This document shows, piece by piece, positions 1 through 5,546 of a stretch of 6,649 nucleotides of DNA. How positions within the stretch are numbered: the stretch's first letter is position 1; each line of letters starts with the position of its first letter. The translations under genes were made by a program, and so were the position numbers. The stretch spans positions 1 through 6,649 of the forward strand of contig USMH01000056.1 in assembly GCA_900555745.1 (NCBI GenBank), given 5' to 3'. This stretch comes from an uncultured Collinsella sp. (GTDB taxonomy: Bacteria > Actinomycetota > Coriobacteriia > Coriobacteriales > Coriobacteriaceae). Under the pieces are notes generated by a model, which saw only the letters and a program-made list of their open reading frames with translations, was not told where the DNA came from and searched no databases.

Positions 1-98
1 TGGAGAACTCCAACGTGAGCTTTGAGTACGTGCCGCTGTTCACCAAGTTCAAGGCTGTGAACAAGATGCAACGCCTGGCTCCCAACGAGCGGCCGTAG
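1..98 (+). CDS. 3' end of an unidentified gene (partial)
   Basis: The frame that ends at the TAG at 96-98 is open back to the window edge and gives 31 residues ending in KMQRLAPNERP. Almost every codon ends in G or C, as in the confident genes here, which supports real coding. The readable piece includes YVPLFTKFKAVNKM and ends in a charged, proline-containing tail; it has no signal, membrane span or motif that I can assign. It does not look like the usual C-terminus of KdpA, KdpB or KdpC, which might have been expected next to a KdpDE pair. The product is unknown; only the reading frame and stop are supported. Confidence 0.6.
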   Translation, partial: ENSNVSFEYVPLFTKFKAVNKMQRLAPNERP

Positions 99-158
99 AC
101 GTCGGCGGCTACACGGAGTTGGTTTTTGATGGATAAGCATGAGGCCGGGGAGGTAAAC

Positions 159-353
159 ATGGATACAAAGGCGCTCGATTGCCGTGAGGCGGTGGTCGAA
201 ATGGTGCGTGAGGCGCGTGTTGACGCCGCCGAAGATCGGTTCTTTACGAATCGTGCCAACATGGACATGGCCGACCGCGTGATCTCGATCGTGGCACTGG
301 TATTTGGAGCGGTGTGCGTGTGTGCCCTGCTCGCGCACGTGCTGTTTGTCTAG
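159..353 (+). CDS. small single-span membrane protein, function unknown
   Basis: This encodes 64 residues. I chose the ATG at 159 because a near-perfect Shine-Dalgarno GGGGAGG (147-153) lies 5 nt before it; the frame is also open upstream to TTG/ATG codons at 126 and 129, but these have no such site. Residues 1-40 are soluble and charged, with a helical-looking acidic/basic stretch (EAVVEMVREARVDAAEDR). Residues 41-64 form one hydrophobic segment running to the last residue, so the protein looks tail-anchored with its N-terminus in the cytoplasm. Third positions are G/C-rich as in neighbouring genes. It follows the partial gene by 60 nt and precedes the sensor kinase by 111 nt, with a hairpin terminator between. 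I recognise no family. It could be an accessory subunit for the upstream product or a modulator of the kinase, but that is only positional inference. Confidence 0.6.
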   Translation: MDTKALDCREAVVEMVREARVDAAEDRFFTNRANMDMADRVISIVALVFGAVCVCALLAHVLFV

Positions 354-384
354 CGACCGCAGGCTGCAAAGGCTATACACTTGG

Positions 385-410
385 AACCACCACAAGGGAA
401 ACCACCACAA
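385..410 (+). repeat. tandem direct repeat AACCACCACAA, 15-nt period
   Basis: The 11-mer AACCACCACAA occurs at 385-395 and again at 400-410. The second copy is the left arm of the strong hairpin at 399-436. The first copy, extended to 398, can also pair with the same right arm (421-435) with one bulged T, so the two left arms compete for one partner. Confidence 0.7.
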
Positions 411-443
411 AGGTGCCTGTCCCTTTGTGGTGGTTTTTGTTTT
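399..443 (+). terminator. hairpin with T-rich tail between small ORF and sensor kinase
   Basis: Arms 399-413 and 422-436 are perfectly complementary over 15 bp and enclose an 8-nt loop (TGCCTGTC, 414-421). The right arm runs into TTTTTGTTTT (434-443), so the structure has the form of a factor-independent terminator for transcripts coming from the left. The A-rich start of the left arm pairs with part of the T-run. It ends only about 20 nt before the kinase start codon, so no ordinary promoter fits between it and the kinase ribosome-binding site. It may therefore act as a leaky terminator or attenuator within the kinase leader. The internal GGTGCCTGTCCC (412-423) resembles cores of dispersed palindromic repeats seen in many bacteria, so a repeat-element origin is possible. 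Confidence 0.7.
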
Positions 444-464
444 CGAGAGAGGGGCGGGGCGCTG

Positions 465-2090
465 ATGGACGTCCGTACGGACGGCGATATTGCCGATAGC
501 TTTTGGTGGCGGCGCACAACGCTGACGCGCCGCACTCCTCTGTATGACGCCTGCGTATCGGTGGGGCTGCTGGTCGCGGCGACGATTGTGGGCGCGCTGC
601 TCGACCATCCGGGTCTCGCGCCGAGCATCATGATCGTCTATGTGTTCGCCGTTCAGCTGTGCGCATTCTTTACCTGGAGTCGCCTGTATTGCTTGCTGAG
701 CTCGGCTGCCGCCGTGGCGCTCTACAACTTCTTGTTTGTCGACCCGCGCTACTCGCTGTCGCTTATCGACCGCGGCTATCCCGGCATGTTCTTCATCATG
801 TTCGTGGTCTCGCTTGTGTCGAGCTCGATTGCGTTGGCCCTGCGCCGCGCCTTGGCACAGGCTGCCGCCAGCGACCGCCGCACGCATATGGTGCTCGAGA
901 CCAATCGCATGTTGCAGCGCTGCGCCGACGAGCAGCAGATCGTTCACGCCATGGCCACGCAGCTGGCGCGTCTTTCGGGCTGTCCGGTCGTGTGGTACAG
1001 CGCCGACGCCGAGGGCGATGACCTGCTGCCGCGTGCGACATACACGGCCGTGGGCGATGCCGCGCCGGTGCACGAGCTGGCGCCGCAGATGCCACCGCGG
1101 CTCTCGGCGTCCGCCTATGTGGGAACGCCGCTCGATGCTACGTTCGGCGGCTCGGCGTTTTATGGCATCTACCTGACGGTTCGCACAGGCGACGGCTTCG
1201 CGCGCTCGGGCGATCCCGCCTCGGTGGTGGGCGTGCTGGCTATCGTTGCCGAGCCCGACGTGCTGACGCACGAGGAGCGGACACTTGCCGATGCTATCGT
1301 GAGCGAAGGCGAGCTGGCGCTCGATCGCGCCCGCGCCATGGAGGCCCGCGAGGAGGCGGCGGTGCTTGCCAAAAATGAGCAGCTGCGCGCCAACCTGCTG
1401 CGCTCCATCTCGCACGACCTGCGCACGCCGCTCACCAGTATTTCGGGTAATGCCGATGTGCTGCTCGACCAGGGCTCGACCGGCACCGACGTGCTCGACG
1501 CCCAAACGCGCCGCGGCCTGCTCTTGTCCATTCGCTCGGATGCGCAATGGCTCAACGCCACCGTCGAGAACCTGCTCGCCATCACCAAGCTCGAGGGCGG
1601 CGGTATGCGCCTGTCGACCACGCTCGAGCTCATGGACGATATCGTGGAGGAGGCGCTGCGCCACGTGAACCCTGCCGTGCGCGAGCACGACCTTAAGGTG
1701 GTGGCGTGCGATGAGCCGGCGCTCGTCAACGTCGATGCGCGCCTGATGGTGCAGCTGGTGGTCAATCTGGTGAACAACGCCATCACCTATACGCCCGCAG
1801 GCTCGCATATCATGATTTCGATTAGCGTCGACGATGGACGCGTGGCGTGCTCGGTGGCCGATGATGGTCCAGGCATCGCACCCGAGGATCGCGAGCGCAT
1901 CTTCGAGTCGTTCTATACCGCCAACCATGGCCTGGCCGACAGCCACCGTAGTGTGGGCCTGGGGCTTTCGCTCTGCCGCTCCATTGCGCTGGCGCATGGC
2001 GGTAGCATAGAGGTTGCCGCGGCGGACCCGCACGGCTCGGTCTTTACGATTGAGCTTCCCGTCGCCGACGTTTCGTTTGATAAGGAGTAG
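465..2090 (+). CDS. kdpD: KdpD-type sensor histidine kinase lacking the N-terminal KdpD/USP domains
   Basis: This 541-residue inner-membrane kinase autophosphorylates on histidine and passes the phosphate to the KdpE-type regulator next door. Four closely packed membrane spans lie at about 29-46, 52-69, 75-91 and 108-126, the DUF4118 arrangement of KdpD. A GAF-like region follows (about 155-290), then HisKA with the H-box SISHDLRTPLTSISGNA (H317). The ATPase domain has an N-box (N434 and N438 in NLVNNAITYT), G1 DDGPG (466-470), F-box IFESFY (479-484) and G2 GLGLSL (498-503), so it should be active. E. coli KdpD has about 890 residues; this protein lacks its cytoplasmic K+ sensor domain with Walker-type motif and the universal-stress-protein domain, and begins directly at the membrane part. 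The ATG at 465 has GAGAGAGGGG (445-454) upstream. The frame also runs back to a TTG at 381, but that stretch is the hairpin and is unlikely to be translated. Another DUF4118 kinase with a different stimulus is possible. Confidence 0.88.
   Translation: MDVRTDGDIADSFWWRRTTLTRRTPLYDACVSVGLLVAATIVGALLDHPGLAPSIMIVYVFAVQLCAFFTWSRLYCLLSSAAAVALYNFLFVDPRYSLSLIDRGYPGMFFIMFVVSLVSSSIALALRRALAQAAASDRRTHMVLETNRMLQRCADEQQIVHAMATQLARLSGCPVVWYSADAEGDDLLPRATYTAVGDAAPVHELAPQMPPRLSASAYVGTPLDATFGGSAFYGIYLTVRTGDGFARSGDPASVVGVLAIVAEPDVLTHEERTLADAIVSEGELALDRARAMEAREEAAVLAKNEQLRANLLRSISHDLRTPLTSISGNADVLLDQGSTGTDVLDAQTRRGLLLSIRSDAQWLNATVENLLAITKLEGGGMRLSTTLELMDDIVEEALRHVNPAVREHDLKVVACDEPALVNVDARLMVQLVVNLVNNAITYTPAGSHIMISISVDDGRVACSVADDGPGIAPEDRERIFESFYTANHGLADSHRSVGLGLSLCRSIALAHGGSIEVAAADPHGSVFTIELPVADVSFDKE
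2082..2087 (+). promoter_or_regulatory. ribosome-binding site that decides the kdpE GTG start
   Basis: AAGGAG lies inside the last codons of the kinase gene, 7 nt before the GTG at 2095. It selects this GTG over an in-frame ATG at 2014, which would put 27 residues of unlikely sequence before the receiver domain and overlap the kinase by 77 nt. The layout suggests translational coupling of the two genes. Confidence 0.8.
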
Positions 2091-2094
2091 CGCT

Positions 2095-2808
2095 GTGCCG
2101 AACTCTGCCGTAAAACCGCTCATCTTGGTCGTTGAGGACGACCCCGCTGTCCGCAACCTTATTGTTGCCGCGCTCGAGGCGCACGGCTTGCGTCATATGG
2201 CCGTGGAGACCGCCCATGCCGCCATCGCTGCCGCCTCATCGCAGGCACCGAGCATCGTGCTGCTCGACCTGGGTCTGCCCGATATGGACGGCGTCAAGGT
2301 GGTGGAGTCGGTGCGCGCATGGTCGGGCATGCCGATTATCGTGGTATCGGCGCGTAGCGAGGATGCGGACAAGATTCGCGCACTCGATGCCGGCGCCGAC
2401 GACTACCTGACCAAGCCGTTTTCGGTCGAGGAGCTGCTCGCGCGCATTCGCACGACGCTCAGGCGCCTTTCGTATGCGCAATCGGGCGGCGTTGCCTCCG
2501 AGGGCACGTTCGATGCCGGTGAGCTGCATATCGACTTTGATGCCGGCATTGCCACGATGGATGGCGAGGAGCTGCATCTGACGCCGATTGAGTACAAGCT
2601 CTTGTGCCTGCTGGCACATAACGCCGACAAGGTACTAACGCACCAGTTTATCCTGCACGAGATTTGGGGCACGGCAACTAAGAGCGACCTGGCGAGCCTG
2701 CGCGTCTTTATGGGCACGCTGCGCAAGAAGATCGAGTCCGACCCCGCGCATCCGCGCTATATCCAGACGCACGTGGGCATCGGTTACCGCCTGGTCACCC
2801 AAGGGTAG
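2095..2808 (+). CDS. kdpE: KdpE-type response regulator (OmpR/PhoB family)
   Basis: This encodes a 237-residue cytoplasmic DNA-binding regulator that receives phosphate from the upstream kinase. The receiver domain (about 8-122) has the acidic pocket E14-D15-D16 in LVVEDDPAVR, phospho-acceptor D58 in LLDLGLPDMDG, switch serine S85 in IIVVSARS, and K107 in DDYLTKPF. The C-terminal winged helix (about 138-235) has LTPIEYKLLCLL, the recognition-helix region around SLRVFMGTLRKKIE, and the wing ending YIQTHVGIGYRL. Both domains are complete and of the usual length for the family. It starts with GTG 4 nt after the kinase stop, so the two form one operon. In known systems KdpE activates kdpFABC at low K+ or high osmolarity; no kdpFABC genes are present here, so its target may be elsewhere or differ. 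The assignment to KdpE rather than another OmpR-type regulator rests on overall similarity and the DUF4118 kinase partner. Confidence 0.88.
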   Translation: MPNSAVKPLILVVEDDPAVRNLIVAALEAHGLRHMAVETAHAAIAAASSQAPSIVLLDLGLPDMDGVKVVESVRAWSGMPIIVVSARSEDADKIRALDAGADDYLTKPFSVEELLARIRTTLRRLSYAQSGGVASEGTFDAGELHIDFDAGIATMDGEELHLTPIEYKLLCLLAHNADKVLTHQFILHEIWGTATKSDLASLRVFMGTLRKKIESDPAHPRYIQTHVGIGYRLVTQG

Positions 2809-2832
2809 GACGGCGTCCGCCATCCCACTATG

Positions 2833-2910
2833 AGTTGCGGTGAAATACGGTCTATATTTGCCTAATTCCAGGCAAAGCAGTCCGTATTCCACCGCAACTT
2901 TGTTTATTTG
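2833..2910 (+). terminator. large two-tier hairpin terminating the kdpDE unit
   Basis: The outer arms 2833-2850 and 2882-2899 are complementary at 17 of 18 positions. Inside them a second stem (TTTGCCT 2857-2863 with AGGCAAA 2870-2876) closes a 6-nt loop. The + strand continues with CTTTGTTTATTTG (2898-2910), so it can end kdpE transcripts; the U-tract overlaps the last codon and stop of the convergent methyltransferase gene. On the - strand no T-run follows the structure, so it is a weaker terminator that way. At 67 nt it is unusually long for a simple terminator and may be a dispersed palindromic element used as one. Confidence 0.65.
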
Positions 2911-5471
2911 CCCTTGGGCTTGCTGGCGTAGAACTTCTTCTTTTTGGGCTTGCCGGCGGGGGAGGGCTTGCCAGCAAAGTTAGACTTGCCGTTGCCAGCC
3001 TGCGCGGGTGCGGGCGCTGCTGCACGAGGCTTGCGCGCTTCGGGGTTGCGCAGCTCCTCGGTTCGCTCGGCAATCTCCTCGGCGCTAAAGCCGACCTCGG
3101 CCATGGCGTCCTCGATGGGCAGGCGGCGCACGATATAGCAATGATGCACCTTCTGGTTGCGCGCGAAGTCCTCGGGAATGGTCTGCGTCGTAATGTCCTC
3201 CAGCACGACGCCCGCGCGCGCGAGCTTGCGTGTCTCGGGGCGGAAGCCGCGCAGGTTGCAGCTAAAGATGGCATGTCCGCCCTGTGCAAGCAGGCGAGAT
3301 ACACCGGCCAAAAGCTCAACATGGTCGCGCTGGACATCCCAGGTGCGGCGGCCCATCTTGGACGAGTTCGAGAACGTGGGCGGGTCGACAAAGATCAGGT
3401 CCCAGCGGTTGCGCGTCTGGCGCTGGTCGCGAATCCAGGCGAGCACGTCGTCGCGCACAAAATGATGCTGAGGGCCCACAAAGCCGTTCTGGCGCATATT
3501 GCGCTCTGCCCAGTCCAGATAGGTGTTGGAGAGGTCGACCGTCACGGTCTCCTCGACGCCGCCGTCTGCCGCATAGCAGGTGGCGGTGCCGGTATAGGCG
3601 AACAGATTGAGGAAGCGGCGTGCCTGTTTGGCGTGCTCGCGCACCAGGTTGCGGGTGACGCGGTGATCCAGGAAGATGCCCACATCCAGGTAGTCGTCAA
3701 AGTTGACGGCAAAGGTGAGTCCGCCCTCTTCGATGAGCGGCAGGCGACGGCGCGCGATGTTGGCGCGCTCGCCCGAGCCACCCTTGCCGGCGCCCTGCTT
3801 GCCGTACTGCGAGCCGCCGCGCGAACGCATGCGGGCCTTGGCGTGCACGTGCTCGGCCGGAACATCCAGGATGCGCGGCGCGATGGCCAAGATGTCGAGC
3901 ATACGGGCCTGGGCCAGTGCGGGGTCGATGGTCTTGGGCGCGGCGTATTCGGCGATGACGAGCCAGCGGCCCGGCGTCTGCGGGCAACCCTCGTACAGGT
4001 CGATGGCAGCGGAGTAGTCGGGCAGGTCGGCATCGTAGACGCGGTAGCAGCTCACGCCCTCGCGCTTTGCCCACTTTCGACGCAGACGGGCGTTCTTGCG
4101 CAGGCGGTTGGCGAACTGCTCGGACTCCGGGATGAGCACGGGCAGCGGCTTGCCGTCGCCCAGGTCGAGCGTGGCGGTAGGTTCGGGCATGAGGGTGTCG
4201 GCGGCGTTGCCGTTGACTTCGTCGGCATCCGTAACCTCGGCCTCGGTATCCGCGCTGGTCGCAGCCTCAAACGCTGCGGCGGCATGGTCGAGCGAAGGCC
4301 AGACCTCAATAGCTGCTTTCTCGTTGTTGGGCATGACGGCAATCGAGCGCTCGGGCTCGGCCTGGAGCGCGCGGGCCAGCAATCCGTCGCGGGTGAGCGC
4401 GGCGACCGGTGCCGCGGCAAGCTCGGGCGCGCGGCGCAGCTCACCGACCAGCGTCATGGCGTCGTGCATGAGCGAAAGCGGTGTCTCGGTCGTATCCGCG
4501 ACCACGGCGGCACCGGCGACGGCGCCCGCGTGGTCCAGTACGGTGGCGGACTTGGCGGCGCAGAAATCGACAAAGCGCTTGTGGCCAGCGCTCTTGACCA
4601 TGCGCTCGGCAGTCTTGCGGGCGGCGGGGTCGATGTCTGCGGCCACGATGCGCGCCTGGCGCTCGCGCGCTGCCGCCTCGCGCGAGCGCGCCTCGGCAAG
4701 CAGCTGCTCCCACAGGGCGGCGTCGTGCAGCTGCCAGCCCTCAAAGCCCCAGCGCTCGCGTGCGGCGCCCGGGGCGCGGTCAGTCAGGATATTCACGGCC
4801 TCCAGCAGCAGGCCGCCGCCGGCGCACGAGGCGTCGATCAGCGTGGGCAGAGCCTCGTTCTCGTAATCGTCGGCCGTCAGCTCGCGCTCGCACAGTGCGG
4901 TCCAGCCGACCTGCGCCAGCACCAGGGCGGCGTAGTCGGGGCGCAACACGTGCGCGCCCTCGCCGGCACGGGTCGCCGCGGGCGGCAGGCGCTTGAACAG
5001 CGGGTCGCCCGAAAGGTCCAGGCTTATGCTCGCGCGGCGCTGGCGCAGCGAAAGCAGTAGGTGAACATCGGGGTCGGCGGCATCGACGTCGGCGCGACGG
5101 CCCGTGGTCTCGGCCAGGCGGTCGCACAGCGCGTCCTTGGCGCGCAGGGCCGAGAAGCGCGTGTTGCGCAGCTGCTCGGTCACGCCGCGGGCGGTGATGG
5201 CGATGGTAGCGCCGGGGCGGACGATGCTCTCCCAGGCGATGTCGTAAACGCTATCGTACAGTTCATCGGCATCCTGCGCCTCAAAGCGCCCGAGCACCAC
5301 GAACACGCGGCTCGCCAGGCGCGACCACAGACAGGCGCGGTAGCCTTCTTCGAGCTCGCCCTCAAATGTAGCGCGGCCCTTCAGCCGGCGAACATGCGAA
5401 AGCCCGAGGCGTTTAAGCTCATCGGCGAGTGCGGACTCAAAGCCCTCGGGGCAGCTTGCGTAAAATTCCAT
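2904..5471 (-). CDS. rlmKL: RlmKL-type 23S rRNA methyltransferase with intact RlmK half and degenerate RlmL half
   Basis: This 855-residue protein aligns end to end with bifunctional E. coli RlmKL (YcbY, about 700 residues), which makes m2G2445 (RlmL half) and m7G2069 (RlmK half) on 23S rRNA. Order: N-terminal FYASCPEGFE and THUMP domain (about 1-155, with SLDLSGD at 150-156); RlmL-like Rossmann region (about 175-360); Ala-rich acidic linker (about 395-435); RlmK half from NRLRKNARLRRKWAKREGV (455-473). RlmK has FLNLFAYTGTAT (620-631) for SAM binding, VDLSNTYLDWAERN (645-658), catalytic-loop VDPPTFSNS (695-703), DVQRDH (712-717) and DFARNQKVHHCYIV (768-781). In the RlmL half, DPxCGSGT is DASCAGGG (213-220) and NPPYGERL is replaced around ADTTETPLS (325-333), so m2G activity is doubtful. 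The C-terminus adds a Lys/Pro/Ala tail (about 809-855). ATG at 5471 is preceded by AGAGAGG with a 6-nt gap. It is convergent with kdpE and divergent from the HAD gene, so probably transcribed alone. Confidence 0.9.
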   Translation of the reverse strand: MEFYASCPEGFESALADELKRLGLSHVRRLKGRATFEGELEEGYRACLWSRLASRVFVVLGRFEAQDADELYDSVYDIAWESIVRPGATIAITARGVTEQLRNTRFSALRAKDALCDRLAETTGRRADVDAADPDVHLLLSLRQRRASISLDLSGDPLFKRLPPAATRAGEGAHVLRPDYAALVLAQVGWTALCERELTADDYENEALPTLIDASCAGGGLLLEAVNILTDRAPGAARERWGFEGWQLHDAALWEQLLAEARSREAAARERQARIVAADIDPAARKTAERMVKSAGHKRFVDFCAAKSATVLDHAGAVAGAAVVADTTETPLSLMHDAMTLVGELRRAPELAAAPVAALTRDGLLARALQAEPERSIAVMPNNEKAAIEVWPSLDHAAAAFEAATSADTEAEVTDADEVNGNAADTLMPEPTATLDLGDGKPLPVLIPESEQFANRLRKNARLRRKWAKREGVSCYRVYDADLPDYSAAIDLYEGCPQTPGRWLVIAEYAAPKTIDPALAQARMLDILAIAPRILDVPAEHVHAKARMRSRGGSQYGKQGAGKGGSGERANIARRRLPLIEEGGLTFAVNFDDYLDVGIFLDHRVTRNLVREHAKQARRFLNLFAYTGTATCYAADGGVEETVTVDLSNTYLDWAERNMRQNGFVGPQHHFVRDDVLAWIRDQRQTRNRWDLIFVDPPTFSNSSKMGRRTWDVQRDHVELLAGVSRLLAQGGHAIFSCNLRGFRPETRKLARAGVVLEDITTQTIPEDFARNQKVHHCYIVRRLPIEDAMAEVGFSAEEIAERTEELRNPEARKPRAAAPAPAQAGNGKSNFAGKPSPAGKPKKKKFYASKPKGK

Positions 5472-5498
5472 GGGTGACCTCTCTGGTTGCGTCGCTCC

Positions 5499-5508
5499 AT
5501 TATATGAT
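5499..5508. promoter_or_regulatory. overlapping divergent -10 elements between rlmKL and the HAD gene
   Basis: In the 75-nt gap between the two divergent starts, 5499-5504 reads TATAAT on the - strand, a perfect -10 box giving an rlmKL leader of about 20 nt. The overlapping 5503-5508 reads TATGAT on the + strand, one base off consensus, giving a HAD leader of about 30 nt. I found no convincing -35 box for either at normal spacing, so assignment rests on the -10 match and position. Confidence 0.4.
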
Positions 5509-5546
5509 GGATACTTCGTTTACTCTCGCCCCCGAAAGGAACCCAT

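Noticed and set aside
381..464. 28-residue N-terminal extension of the kinase from a TTG at 381
   Set aside because: This stretch is the direct repeat and terminator-like hairpin; its translation (Pro/Gln/Cys-rich) does not resemble KdpD, and the ATG at 465 has a purine-rich ribosome-binding site.
1169..1786. 205-codon open frame on the - strand opposite the kinase gene
   Set aside because: It is rich in Ser/Arg/Ala with no motif and covers the kinase H-box and N-box coding region, so it is a shadow frame.
2014..2094. Upstream ATG start for the response regulator
   Set aside because: It would add 27 residues that are Arg/Ser-rich and unlike any receiver domain, while the GTG at 2095 has AAGGAG 7 nt upstream and begins right before the receiver fold.
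2807..2818. Small GGAC-GGC-GTCC hairpin right after kdpE
   Set aside because: A 4-bp stem with a 3-nt loop and no T-run is too weak for a terminator; the larger structure at 2833-2899 fits better.
3141..5060. Long (639-codon) open frame on the + strand opposite rlmKL
   Set aside because: It lies wholly inside the well-supported rlmKL gene, whose protein aligns with a known family. Long antisense open frames are expected in GC-rich coding DNA, and its translation is low-complexity Gly/Ala/Arg/Val with no recognisable domain.
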